From Apophysomyces variabilis (lineage: Eukaryota > Mucoromycota > Mucoromycetes > Mucorales > Mucoraceae): a DNA stretch of 64,000 nucleotides. Position 1 is the stretch's first letter. Each line of letters opens with the position of its first letter. The notes beneath the pieces are model-generated. The model saw only the letters and a list, made by a program, of their open reading frames with translations, ran no database searches and was not told where the DNA came from. Shown in pieces: positions 10,833 through 22,270 of this stretch. A program made the translations under genes and the position numbers. The DNA is taken from the NCBI GenBank assembly GCA_002749535.1, contig MZZL01000400.1, forward strand, positions 124,001 through 188,000, given 5' to 3'.

Positions 10833-11668
10833 GAAAAAAGTATGGCATAAGAAAATAGATGAAAAATAACAGAGAAAAAAAAAAGAAATCCATGATAAAA
10901 TGACAATAAAAATGAACAAACAGAAAGNATTATGAATGACAATGAAGGCGATAAGTTAGTTGTGGGAACCAAGACATTGAACGCATTAATCACATCAAGT
11001 CTCCGAATGGATTCCATTTATGAAACAAGTGTTGGAGGATCATCTTGCATTTTGAATTGGACGAAAGTGCAGCTTTGACGGCGTCAATTTTCTTGGACAG
11101 CGATTCGATCAAAAAAGCCAGCAGCTTGGCAAGCAATCGAAATGCAAACAAGATTGATCGGTTTGATCTGCGATACCAACTTCGACAATTGCGATCAAAG
11201 TTCCAATACCCTTCAACATACCTACTTTGTCGCGCGTCAAGCATCTTTGCAAATGACGTGCGGTCACAACCATATAGCATTTTCACCTTATACGAAGCAC
11301 CTGACACAGGACGCGATTCAGCAGCAAAAATAGCCTCGAAACTTTTTCTCAACCTTGCGGAAACTGTCCAATCTAACACCCATCCAACGTTGCCAAAAAC
11401 TTTCGTGAGTTCTTTATTGATCAAGTGCCAAGATAGGCAAGTGGAATCCATACTGCAGCAAATCGATGAACTATACCACGATGAAAACGCTGTAGATATC
11501 TTGGAAAACCGTTTCCTCAACGAAAAATTGATGTCTTTGGCCAACTTGATGTCAACAAGCCTCGTTTTAGCAAACAAATCAGTGACAGAAAATGTCAAAT
11601 CTCGTGTCCTGAATGGTTATTTGTGCGCTCTTGTACCAATCTCAAATTTTTTTTCATTTCAATCTTGA

Positions 11669-12479
11669 ATAAAAATCCTCGCTGTTGTGTGTGTGAAACG
11701 AAAAACGAGAAGTACAGCTAATGAGAATAGCGACTCTTATATACAAAGGTTTCGCTGCGTTCTAATTAATATCGTTGTCTAAATAAAAGTGTTATCACTT
11801 CATTTGTTTATATTTCTAATATCTGAGACCTCTTTGATAATAGAAATCACACCACTGCGTTTTTACTATGTCGAATCTACGACACTCCCTCTTTTCTGCA
11901 TAAAATGCTGCGTCTATCTTTTACTTTTATAACACTTCGTCACCAACATCCACTTTAGCCAAAAAAAAAAGTAGTGTGAATGAACGCAAGCCAAATAGCT
12001 TCTCACTGAAAAAAATCTTTGAACCATAACTGTCTGTAGTATCAACGCATTCGATTATAGAAATAACGAATTAATTCTATATCACGGACTTTCCATAACA
12101 AGAAATAATACTTTTGAAACAGTTCCTCTATGAACAGATGGTCATGATTATATTTAGTTCATGGTCAGATGTGACAAGGTTTCCACTATATCCTATTTAA
12201 TATCTGGATTAATAATATTAGTATTCTTTTTTTCTTCATCTTGTGTTTTTCAATAAATTATAACAAGGAATTTCACAAGGCTTATTCTGACTTATTTTTT
12301 TCATTCTAATTTATACGCGAATTTAACACTGTCCATTTTCAAAACCACTTTTTTTGTGCTTTTGCTTGTTATTATAAATCATTCAAAGAAACTGAACGTC
12401 ATATCATAATGGCTCTCCGTTGCGACAGCTGTCTAGACATTTATGAGAATGAGAAACAAATCCTTCAAAATCACTCATT
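11669..12479. other. AT-rich intergenic stretch, nothing recognised
   Basis: AATAAA-like motifs directly follow the end of the broken gene (CTTGAATAAAAATC at about 11664-11677). The rest is AT-rich with short homopolymers and no convincing frame on either strand. Confidence 0.4.
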
Positions 12480-13980
12480 CCAAACACTTTGATGCCTCGC
12501 TGATTCGTGTCATCAACGTCTCGCTTTCCAAAGCCTATTGCATTTAACTTTACTCTTGAGAACGGACGCAAAACTGTTCAATAGGATTGAGTTCAGGCGA
12601 GTATGATGGAAGATAGGCACATCGATATCCTCTAGACTCAGTATACCGAGAAATATCTTCGGCTTTATGAATAGGAGCATTATCCATGACCAAATAATGA
12701 CCTTTCATGTGCTGATACTTATCCATCTCATCCATTGTAGCCTTGAGAAAACTAAGATAATGACCAGTGACAGTTCCTCTGCTAATAATTTCAGAAGCAT
12801 TTGTTCGCCTTCGTTTTCTGGTCGAAATCTGGTGGAAGTCTTAAGCTGCATTTAATCAGACCAGATGCAGAGATTGCACACAGGATAGTAGTCGTTTTTG
12901 CTCTAGTCTTTGTGACAGTTACCACAGCAGTAGACCCTTTTTTCGACCATGCCATACTACGCTTCATGTTAATATGGAAGGCAGACATCAAGAAAAACAC
13001 AATTTTTTCTAAAATCCATGTCTGTTTCATCCCATTTGTGTATCCAGTCAAACCGCTCTTGAATCTTGGCTTCACTGTTCCTGTCAACGGGTTGCAACTT
13101 GGCTTTTTTTAAAGATAAGTTGCATTCATTTCTTCATAAACCGATAAAGTGTTGTCTTGGACACTTGTATTCCTTCAAATCTTTGACGTAATTTTTCCAC
13201 CAATTGCTCAAGAACTATTGATGGATTCTCATCAACCCATTCTCAAATAATTAGCTTATGCTCATCGTTAAGAATGCGAGGACGACCAGAGCTTTTACGC
13301 TTTTTAAATATGCTGTCAGGATCTTTTTCATACTGCAGCGCCCATCTTTGCGCCGAGCGAACATGAATTCCCAACTGCTTTGCAGCAGCTGATGCACTCA
13401 AAACCTTCTCGAACATCAGTTTGAAAAATCTTATTTTGTCTTGATCCGTATAAACTGTGTAATCTCGTTTTGTAACTGATCCTTTCATGTGAACGTCCTT
13501 ACTCTGTACTTCGTCCACATGCACAACAGCAGGCTCATGGTTGTTTACACCATGAAGAGTGTGCAAATAATCAATGTGAGAACTGATTGTTTGAAGGGTG
13601 TACATTTCTTCATCAACAACATACTCCATGGGCTCAGGGCAGCCATGCTCATCAACAACAAGGCCCCGTCCATCTTCATATAAAAATTGACTGTTCATAA
13701 TTTGTAGTATGGTGAAAGAGAAAAGAGGTTTGACCTCAACGAGGCGTTGTGCTTTTTATAATGATGGCTTTGCCAAGCTTTTTTGCGCGACAACTTTTTC
13801 CTCCATGAAACGATTTTCAATTTGTTCATCATCCGAATTGATTTCTGGCCCAACACGACTTCTATTTTTGTCAGCCTCTGACTTCCTTTCCGGCGGCACA
13901 CGACTTTGATTTCGGAAAAGAGTGTAAAGTGACTCAAACTTTTAGTGTGAGAGGTCACCAACTTTTAGTGCGCGAGGTCA
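12480..13980 (-). pseudogene. Mariner/IS630-type element relic with transposase
   Basis: On the minus strand the first frame (13243-13698) has an acidic leader, then a helix-turn-helix (LSASAAAKQLGIHVRSAQRW) and a linker (KRKSSGRPRILNDEH). Beyond its stop, the same protein continues in pieces: PSIVLEQLVEKLRQRFEG, KTTLYRFMKKCNLSLKKA, then a decayed catalytic core. The core's clearest part is YLVMDNAPIHKAEDIS (second Asp) and LPSYSPELNPIEQF at 12565-12735. Many stops make it inactive. Upstream of the transposase, at 13930-13976, the terminal motif CTTTTAGTGCGCGAGG and an inner copy (AACTTTTAGTGTGAGAGG) form one terminus. No matching left terminus was found, so that end is deleted. Confidence 0.75.
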
Positions 13981-14107
13981 TTCTCATCAATTCTAGGAAT
14001 CCAGTCGTGCCTGTCGGACTTGTAATACTCTGTGACGCGGATGGCTAAGAGGGATATCAACGAAAAAAATTTGCTGTGATTTTCTCTACTTATCGATCGA
14101 ATCCACC

Positions 14108-14348
14108 ATGTATTTGATGTACTACACGAATGACAAGGGCGAGCGCGTTTACACGCTTAAGGTAGGGATCTTGACGTATTTGATGTGGAAACTAACGGGT
14201 GAAACAGAAAGTTGATCCTAACGGACGTGCAACCCAGTCAGCCCATCCAGCTCGATTCTCGCCCGACGATAAGTTTTCACGACATCGTATCACAATTAAG
14301 AAGCGATACAAGTTATTGTTGCCTCAACTTCCCGCTCGCCCATTGTAA
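14108..14348 (+). CDS. NOP10: H/ACA ribonucleoprotein complex subunit NOP10
   Basis: Two exons (14108-14161 and 14208-14348) separated by a 46-nt intron with an ACTAAC branch site encode 64 residues. NOP10 is the smallest core protein of H/ACA snoRNPs. It binds the pseudouridine synthase Cbf5 and works in rRNA pseudouridylation and processing in the nucleolus. The match to eukaryotic NOP10 is nearly end to end: [18 protein letters not shown] before the intron, then [19 protein letters not shown] and a basic IKKRYKLL tail. The conserved [13 protein letters not shown] block is intact. The family is 57-65 residues long, so the length is right. AATAAA lies about 10 nt after the stop codon. Confidence 0.95.
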
Positions 14349-14379
14349 CGATCTTAAACCAATAAATGTACCATATGCA

Positions 14380-15260
14380 TACACATATACTGGAGAATAT
14401 TGACCAACGATCGCAAGTTTGAGACAATAGTAAAATTAGATCAAAGCCCAGAGTCTATTCATAATCACTGCAAAGTGGATGCTCACAACATCAATCACAG
14501 ACTGACGCAAGTGTTATCACAACCGCCTGTATCCGTAGATGTTTGGTCTAAGCAGCCACCTTTAGGCTTATCTGACTGGGAAAGATCCAGCTTAGCAGTT
14601 ATGGATTCCCTAGCTATCCTATCTCCTCGCACTTATGATAGCGTAACGTACAGTATGTGAGGCTGCCCTACCAACAACACTGTCAAAACAAAACATGGCT
14701 TCAACGCTCGGTTTTTGTATGCATGGAGCAGGATTTTATGTCTTAAGCTCCCAAGATCCGTAGATTTGTCTAACCGGACCAGTACATTTATCAGTACTTA
14801 TTTGCAGATGATATCATATGTACGTGTATTTGGCATAGGCACTTGTGTATCTCCAAAACGTACGTTATGAGTCGGATGCAATCCATCGTTATGATTGGCT
14901 TTAAAAGTCGGCCAGCCGGATCACGCTACAGGAGGTTAGCAACACCCTTAGTGAGATTGACTGTGGATGCAAAACTATTAAGTGAGGTGTACAATTGCAA
15001 CTCAAGAGTATACGGGGACTTGGTCTGGGAAATTCGGGCTTTTCACTTTAGTAAACACACGCTTGCATAAGTTGGCAAATCATGAGCCTAGTACAAAATT
15101 ATATGTTGGTCAATCCCTTAGCCAACAAGTCACCGTTGGGGCCTCATCTTGCACGAAGCACTCGCCAGACGCGTATTACAACGTCAAAGCTATCGTGCTA
15201 GACTCTTCTTTGTTTAGCAGCAAAGGTCGTTTTTTGGGTTTTTCCGGATGAAATCGATGA
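14380..15260 (+). other. Degenerate protein-like frames, unassigned
   Basis: An open frame of 87 codons ends at 14660 (KFETIVKLDQSPESIHNH, then SVDVWSKQPPLGLSDWERSS). Shorter open stretches follow (EIRAFHFSKHTLA near 15030, and VGQSLSQQVTVGASS then SPDAYYNVKAIVLDSS at 15100-15220). They share strand and look like pieces of one decayed coding sequence, possibly a transposon protein, but I recognise no motif. Confidence 0.3.
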
Positions 15261-16339
15261 ACGAAGGAGCATGGGGATATCATTCGTTAATAGATAGATT
15301 CCTTGATCTTCACGGCTGTGTTAAAGGAATGTTAGCAGGTTTGTAATTGTTTATCTCTTGTTTACAAAAGTTATCTTAAATGCAATTGGATATAACAAGT
15401 TTGATCGCTGCGATATTGTTAAATTAACTAACTAATCGCTATACTGGATTTTCCCACAGTGTGCACAAGTCATACCAACTGCTGCAATGTTCTCAACTAC
15501 ATATTATTTAGTATGGGAAGACTCGGAAAAATAAGGACAATCTAGTTTCAGAGTCTTCGTGCAATTCGGGATGGTGTCAAAGTTTCCGGTTGATTTTGGC
15601 AACTGCCAATAGATAAGGCGTTGATGTTATAGTTGGCTGGATAGGGTGTATAGACCAACGATATGCAATAAGAGATCAGTAATGATAGACATCCCTAAGA
15701 TGTGAAATGGCGCGAAATGAATTTAGGGCGTAATATCAAGTGATTGATAGTTTGACTTTGACCTTGACCTCCACCCCTGATGTTTTGTAAACAATAACCT
15801 TCTTTATTTACTTACTATAACCGCAGATGCGGATGACTTCCAACCTTAGATTTGCCCAAGTCTCCCGAACATAAGGATGTAATAAACAGCATTTTGCCAG
15901 TCATTACATCTAGTATCAATTGAAATTGCCCTACGAATATTGATCTTATATGCGCTTGCGACACCTCAGTTTTGCAAACCAAGATTCACTTGCACATTGA
16001 TGATTGACAACTAGATGTCAAGTCTGCTTGAAACTGTGACTGTAGCTTTTTATGGTATTGACAGAAGTATGCATCGATTCTAGGTTTCGGCTTATACAGT
16101 GATGCATTCTGCCGCCGCCGCTGTGCATTTTCAGCTGATTAAGTAATGTGTATTCGCGTGATGGTCCTGTTTGCAGATGTGGTATCAGTAACTAATCGTT
16201 CAAGTTCAGAGCACGTTCATTGTTACATAGAGAACTTTGTAACGTTATTTAGAAATTGATGAGAACACCGTTATATTTCCAAGTCAAGCGTAATTTACTT
16301 CTCCAGTTGCTTGGTTTTGGACATGACGGGTTTTGTATC
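15261..16339. other. Intergenic, no gene seen
   Basis: About 1.1 kb with stops in all frames. A CTTTGACCTTGACCTCCACCCCTG-like pyrimidine-rich patch occurs near 15750. No RNA gene, repeat copy or coding frame was recognised. Confidence 0.35.
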
Positions 16340-17310
16340 TTTATTTGCGTCCGTTTCATAATTTTTTGGGCTGATGCATAGGATAGATTTGTGTTGCTGA
16401 ATATCTATTACGCTTCAACTAGTTACTGACATGTGCGTCTGATTTAAGATAAGTGACAGCAGAAACGTTGTCTCCTTTGGCTTCAATTTGAAGATACTAA
16501 CTTCCTTTCATATATCACCTATTTACGTAAAAGGCGACGTTGTTGTATATCTCATCTATATACTCATTGTATGATAAACCATTGATGCATGAAAAATATT
16601 AATTTTGCTTTTCTTATCTATGCAGTGTTGTCATTGCTTCGAGATTCATCAATTTCGTACCAACCACTGTCATTTGTGGTTTCAGTGGTCCGAACCATTC
16701 AGAAGGACATGACAAATTGCTTTTCATTCTTTGGCCCTGTTTTCCACATACTATATCCCTGGTAAGCACCTCATATTTAATGCTATGTACAGAATGACTC
16801 ATGTCCTTCATTTCCGCAGTCCGTATGACCTCTGTCCCCAACCACCTGGGTTTTGCGAGTAAGCTCCCTGAACTCCACTGGCTAGATGGGAAAGAAATGT
16901 TGTCCGTTTATATAAAGTGTCACTCATACTGCTGTGCTTTTAAGTTCTCGCCGGGTGCTGTATAGCTCAAGTCCTCTGCGGACGTTAAACCCAGACCCGG
17001 CCGCTTCTCGATGCCGTTGTCTCTCTCGCCGCCCCCAGCGGTCAATGGCGCGGGGCTGGACCCCACGAATGGGTGGGAATACCCTTCCAGGGTTAAGTGA
17101 AAGATATCATAGTACCATTTGCATTTATTGATCACCAATGGGTTACTTTACGCTGCTCGAATGAATTTCGTGTCCACTAGAGGACCAAGTTCATGTAAGT
17201 AAAAGATACTTCCGACATAATTTATTTATTAATGGCGCATTTTTGTTTTACTTTTAGCACAAAGTTGATCCTTCCATGGGCGAAAAATTTTCCTAGAATA
17301 GCGTAAAATC
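16340..17310 (+). repeat. Dispersed repeat R1, copy A (~0.95 kb, diverged)
   Basis: Collinear anchors are shared with 42810-43768 at almost the same spacing: GCTGATGCATAGGATA (about 16370 and 42844), GTCACTCATAC (16919 and 43383), (T/G)GAGGA(C/T)CAAG(T/G)TCATGT, and the CCTAG...TAGCGTAAA tail. Copy A also has a GC-rich patch at 16950-17090. No ORF is conserved between the copies. The family is unknown; it could be a non-autonomous element or a retrotransposon end. Confidence 0.6.
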
Positions 17311-18195
17311 TGTTCAATAGATAGTATTTATGGAAAAAGGACTAGTTTTCTTATCACTGCGAATTGGCCCCCCGAAGAGCAGGAATAGTAAATGCACCAT
17401 GAATACCTCATTCAATTGCCAGCATGGGGACATTGGCTGCTATGTTATCCATCTTTGTTCTCGACTGCTATGAGCTCTCTATTTTGGACTGAAGCCCTAG
17501 AGACCTTAGTATAAGCAGAATGTTTTGGATTCCAAACGTAGGTGCATGTACCACAAATGCACTAAACTTGTCAAGTTAACAAAATGGCATTTGTTTCCTT
17601 CTTCCTCTTCCTTTTCTTTTTCGTATTATAACTCTCATGAACATCAACAACTGTCGGCAACATAGCGAAGAGGTGCCAAAACAGATAGAGCCCTCCACTG
17701 GGAAAGCTTCCATAGGTCGATGCGACGCGCCTACAGCAACCGAACAGCATAATGAAAATATCCCACAAGAAACAAATGAGAAAACCATAAAAACTGGTCT
17801 AACAAGCGGGCGTTCGATAAGCGACACCATTCGAGAGCCCATTAGTCGTTCAAAGGTTCATGTGTGCATGTCACGTTTGCATGTCCATTAACTCATGTTC
17901 TACGAAGAACAGGCAGAAACACAGACGAGATACATTACAAGTTCGTACTCCTATGGACAAGAAGATAGCTCCGTCATGTAGATATGCTTTATGTTTTAAG
18001 GGGCCAGCATTTAAACTAATCCTTTTTGCTTAAGCTTATACGTTCCCCTACCAAACGCCAATCAGATCTCAGATAATCAGTATAAATTGGATGTCCAACC
18101 AAGGAGCATACAGTTAGACATTGTAAGTCCGAGATCCCAAAATTCACATGGATCATGCTAACTTTATTAAAATGAGTATAATCATGAAGGTATCA
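17311..18195. other. Mostly noncoding; one hydrophilic orphan frame
   Basis: A frame at 17637-17891 (CRQHSEEVPKQIEPSTGK and TATEQHNENIPQETNEKT) is hydrophilic and could be an exon, but no splice partners or homology are evident. The remainder shows nothing. Confidence 0.25.
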
Positions 18196-18677
18196 ATTAC
18201 CATTTTGGTATTAAGCAGCTTTATGGGAAGGTTATCCCGGAAAAAAAGAAGATCAAGGTAATAGCTGCTTTGCTTAGCCAACATGCTCTTGACTGTCATG
18301 AAATCAAATCACGTTATTTGCAGTTCAAAAAATCCCAAATCGTCATTAGCTTATCCAAATCTGAATATGGAAGAAATTGGCCTGATATACGGTTAAAGAA
18401 TAGTAACGACACGTACCATGAAATTAAGCGTGCAGACAGACGAAGTAAAGATCATGAGAGAACTATGCAATATTTACGACTCACTCATCAACGTCCTTTT
18501 CTAGATGAGTCATCCAAAGATGCATCCACAGAAGCCCTCAAAGCGGCCATGGAAAATGTTATTGAATCGAATGATGAACAATCGAAACAGCTAAAGAAAA
18601 CCATTGCCAACGCTCAGCAAAGAGTGCTGAATGACATGAACCTTTTCGTGGTGCCAGAAAGAAAACATCAGCATTAG
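18196..18677 (+). CDS. Hypothetical basic, charged protein (5' end uncertain)
   Basis: The frame is open for about 160 codons, starting near 18196 (NYHFGIKQLYGKVIPEKKK) and ending at the stop at 18675-18677. It is rich in Lys, Arg, Glu and Ser. HEIKRADRRSKDHERTMQY and EALKAAMENVIESNDEQSK are likely helical or coiled-coil parts. There is no in-frame stop, but also no good ATG near the 5' end, so an upstream exon is probably missing or the piece is a remnant of a mobile element protein. Not recognised. Confidence 0.35.
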
Positions 18678-19106
18678 AAGAACTACAGATAAAGCAAGCC
18701 TAATAAATTACTGATTTTCATCACAAAATGATAACTCATCTATACTGGATAAAGAAAAGAGTCAATTTAGAATTATATGCACCTGATGTGTCTTGCTATT
18801 AAGATAAGGTTTTGCTTCAAGTTATGCAACCTTCTTAAAAAGCTTAGGACGCTGAAAGATATTTACAGCTCTTTGATCACTAAAATCACGAGAGATAAGA
18901 GGGGAGATGTAAAAAGTTCCTAGCAACCATTTGAGTATACTGACGGCTTGAAAACTATATGTTAGCACTCTGTGTTATCAAAACACAAGTGATTTAATTA
19001 CATAGACACAAAAACTTGGGGGATGGGAAGGAACGGATGATATATAGAGCGAGAGTAAGTGATGGAGAGCAAGCAAGAGAGTAGGATGCGGAAGAAAGAA
19101 TTTTCT
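18678..19106. other. Intergenic between hypothetical gene and coiled-coil gene
   Basis: The two flanking frames converge here. The sequence is AT-rich, with an AATAAATT motif just after 18700. Nothing else was seen. Confidence 0.35.
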
Positions 19107-20295
19107 TTAGTTCACGGGAGAGCATAGGACTCTACCCTTCTCCAAAGTCTGAGGCTGCTCTGTGTAAACCACAAAGGGTGGACAGATACAGAACTCAACA
19201 ACACCCGAGTTTTGTCCGTCTTCGTCCTCCATCAATTCCGGATCGAATGGTTGCGACCTTTCTCGCGTGTCTGCAGCCGCAATATCAAATTCCTGCCCTT
19301 TCATGGCAAATCCAAGTGACATGGCATGCTCCACCAAAACTTGTACCTTTCCACCGTAATGCTTTCTCACGTCTGGCTCGTTCTTATCGTGCTGATAGAT
19401 ATAAGGATAGGCCTTCACCAATCCCCCATACAGGAATTTCCAGTTAGCCGAGACTGCTTGGTGTAGTGATTGGAAAATATCGCTGCCCGGTTTATTCTGA
19501 GATACAACCACAAGAGCCAACTCTTGCCGCAGACGTATAGAAAAGGGAGGATCATATTGCTCGAAAAAGCCCTGGAGCTGACTGTATTCGGAAGACACTT
19601 TGAGCCCTGGAAAAATATTCAGATTCATGTTCTGCACCAAGACATCCATCATAAACTTTTCCGTGAGCATCCGCACGCGCTGCAATGGTAAAGGGTCACC
19701 CAGTTTCTTAATCGGCTCGTGCAGATTCAGCCAAAATGTACACAAAGCCCGGGTGGCTACTGCTGGATCGGCATGCTCCAAAAGTTCACTGGCAAAGGTA
19801 GAAATCATCTGCTTTAGCTGTCGCAGTTTCTCAGTGATGCTCTCGAGCGTGTCGTTCGTCGCACGCATGGACTGCAAATAATCGTTGTATTTCTTCTCTA
19901 AATGAACTTTTTCTTGTACACGGTGCTGTATTTTTTCTTTCAGTTTAGCCACTTTATCAGCCAGCATTTGAGTGTCCTGCTGATATTGTTTCTTTTGAAG
20001 TTCTGCATTCTCAAGCACCATGCGTTGCCTGGCTAATTCCGCTCGCAGTTTCAAAACGATAGGCGAAGGTTCTACAGGTGTGGTCGAATTTTGGGCAGAA
20101 GTGGAGGAGGTACTGGTATGGGATACGGTTCTCTCTATTTCTGTCATTTCGGTGGGAGATACTGTGGATGGCGAAACCACAGGTGATGTAGCGGGAGATG
20201 TGGTTTCGGTAGTTGCCTTTTCTTGTGATGGTGTCGCGCTGGTTATGGTTGCAGTTGCGGATGCAGCTTCAACCGTGGAGGCTAACGGTACCTGG
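19107..20295 (-). CDS. Uncharacterised coiled-coil protein
   Basis: The minus-strand frame is open from an acceptor-like site (TGATTCCAG, ending at 20296) down to the stop at 19107, about 395 codons. The N-terminal ~85 residues are low-complexity Ser/Thr/Ala/Val (SATPSQEKATTETTSPATSP). A coiled coil of ~90 residues follows (LKLRAELARQRMVLENAELQ through HLEKKYNDYLQSM). The C-terminal ~230 residues form a folded-looking helical domain (VATRALCTFWLNLHEPIKKL, FSIRLRQELALVVVSQNKPG, WKFLYGGLVKAYPYIYQHDK), ending in an acidic stretch and ICPPFVVYTEQP. I do not recognise the family. The stop directly upstream of the acceptor suggests that the ATG is in an earlier exon; the first in-frame ATG is MTEIERTVSHT at about 20146. 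No frame breaks are seen, so it is probably a functional gene. Confidence 0.7.
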
Positions 20296-21763
20296 AATCA
20301 GTATACAATATAGAAGAAAGATGAATATTTATTGCTTTTCCGCTTGCCTGTCATTGTGTATATGAGATGTACTGCTATGCGGAAGAGGGTCGAAAAATAA
20401 AGAGTCAGTCTACTGTTTTTCCGAGTGATTTTGCGCCGCTTAAAAAGTATTTTGCACTGACCAATAAAGCAAGTTGAGTTGCCTGGAGTTCATTGCCAAC
20501 TGCCAACGGCATTTTCGTTGTTACAGACACTCCGCTGTTGCCAAGAAAATAGGAACCCCGACAGGCGTTATCATCATATAAAAAGGACTTGCAAGATGGG
20601 GTTAAAGCAAGCTCATCTTTAAGAACGATGAATGATTCGTGCCATTAAGCGGTAGCTATACATTTGCCATTAAATGCAGAGAATGTTACTATCCTCTGAC
20701 GTTAACGTATCATCAAATTATAAGCGAAAGAATGGGCACAATTGCCTCGTTTAAATGCATCTATTTCGATTGACGGATGGCGGGAAAACATTGATCATAT
20801 AACTGACGTCTCTATATGTACTTGTACTTTGACAACGTAGGAGTTCCATCGATAAAATTGAAAAGAAAATTTAGGAGACCATGTTCACCCCTTGGACGGA
20901 TTATGTACATAAGAAGAGTGCGGACAAGCGAATAAGTTCAGAGCAAGAAAATCATACAAAGGATATACTTCGCAGCAAATAGAAAAAGGTTAGAGTTGTA
21001 AATGCAAAGGAAACAAATACCAAAGAAGGCAAAGCTAATCATGGGTATATGTACGAACCATTAAACACTGTATCAAAAACGTACACTGGGGATGATGAAA
21101 GACGTTGAAAAGAAGCCTGACACTGGATTATAGTAAATTAATGGATTACGTTGCCAGGAAACCAACTGACATCCTCAGGGAGAAAAGAAGAGCTTATGTG
21201 AGGCAATTGAAGATTAACGATCTGGAAATCAACGTTACATCGACACTCTGTCTATAGACGCCGTTACAGAATACATTAGCCGCCTTCGTGCTGAACCAGT
21301 TTCAATAACTGTTTGACCTATTCATACAGGTTTGTAGTGAAGTCAAGGAAAGGGTAGCTTGTAAATCATCATAATAGTAAGCAGATGAGGTACAGCTTTA
21401 ATTTTTGGCACGATGTATCACACAACTACTGAATGTCTCCATAGCAAAAACATTTCAAACTGTTTATGACTGTAAGTGGAACCACCTGATATAGGCATCG
21501 TCTTGCAGATGAAGGCTCTCATATACAGAGTTGTCTATGTGCAAATCACTCTTACCGACGACGTAGCGAGATCAATCAAAGAAAGACGCGAACAATAAAA
21601 TACTGTGAGACTGGAAGTATGGATTTATTCTCGATATCACACTTTTATTTATACTTTTCTACCCAGATCTTGGAAAGTATTTTAGATAGAATCTCCAATA
21701 AAGATTGATTTAGTATGGCTTAGCCGTGTTTAGGGTTGTTATCCCTTTGGATAAGACAGTCGG
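20296..21763. other. Intergenic, scattered degenerate frames only
   Basis: This should include the missing first exon and promoter of the minus-strand coiled-coil gene. Around 21060-21340 several short frames (KEKKSLCEAIED and AVTEYISRLRAEPVSI types) could be transposon debris, but none is convincing. Confidence 0.3.
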
Positions 21764-22178
21764 TCAAACATATGATGTAGCTTGATAACAGACCATAAAA
21801 AACACGGCGAATACTGATACGACTTTTCCTTGATCCGCAGCCTTCATTGCGTCAACAATTTCCTTGGCGCTTTGGTATGTCTTCACGGTATCATTTTGCA
21901 GTTTATATTCACCGTGCGTACGTATCCTCCCAGCAAACTCAGCAATCACTATCGGGATTTTTTCCTTGGTCGACGATTTCAGCAAGCCGTCAGACTTCAC
22001 AGTGCTAGCGTAGTTGCTTTCGACTTCAATCCTAGAAAGTATCGCATTTGTTTGTTAACTTGCAACACACCATAGATGTCGTACGTACCACTCTAGTAAG
22101 ATAAAATCCATAGATTGCGTGAAGATTCCGTTGATGGCAGAGATGCCAGCCGGAACTGCTATCGATCGTTAGCTAGTT
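21764..22178 (-). pseudogene. Fragment of an intron-containing gene, function unknown
   Basis: On the minus strand, an exon from about 22178 (VPAGISAINGIFTQSMDFIL) joins across a GTACGT...TTTCTAG intron (about 22035-22091) in frame with WIEVESNYASTVKSDG, then KIPIVIAEFAGRI, TVKTYQSAKEIVDAMKAADQ, and a stop at 21764. The upstream exon begins just after a CTAAC...GATAG acceptor. The rest of the gene is missing, because an LTR fragment starts ~12 bp further on. The product was not identified. Confidence 0.4.
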
Positions 22179-22189
22179 TGCTGCGCTAA

Positions 22190-22270
22190 TGTGCAAGGTG
22201 GTTCTTTCACCATTTCTTATCTCTCTATCCTCATAGATCCACACTGCATTTATAAACACAATACATAGAA
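22190..22270 (+). mobile_element. Truncated LTR fragment (Gypsy family 1)
   Basis: The sequence TCTCTCTATCCTCATAGATC and its surroundings match the middle of the family-1 LTR (compare 10440-10525) with several substitutions. Neither LTR terminus is present, so it is an old truncated copy. It lies directly beside the broken end of the gene fragment at 21764-22178. Confidence 0.7.

Larger units (their letters stand above)
9548..11668 (+). pseudogene. Uncharacterised zinc-finger gene, broken by a solo LTR and mutations
   Basis: From the ATG at 9548 a C2H2-like finger is encoded (YECPFCKKTW, then HFYRHAGKC). A GT-AG intron (9657-9714) follows, then an acidic exon (SSGDEESDIEDTT and onward). The frame meets a single TGA at 10065-10067 and stays open through NGDWTFLPQLRYACA into a solo LTR (10258-10671). 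It resumes after the LTR with QLLAGAIIMNKNNP. It continues past a 39-nt A-run that may lie in an intron, shifts frame near 11035, and then runs to the stop at 11668 (DESAALTASIFLDSDS through VLNGYLCALVPISNF). I do not recognise the family. One nonsense codon, one LTR insertion and one apparent frameshift make it a pseudogene, unless the TGA or the shift is spliced out. A possible acceptor just upstream of 9548 (TTCTGCCAG) suggests the original 5' exon lay beyond the Tc1 element. Confidence 0.5.

Noticed and set aside
10990..11598. 202-codon minus-strand frame
   Set aside because: The plus-strand frame over the same bases has the same length and better continuity with the upstream exons of the broken gene. 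The minus frame lacks motifs.
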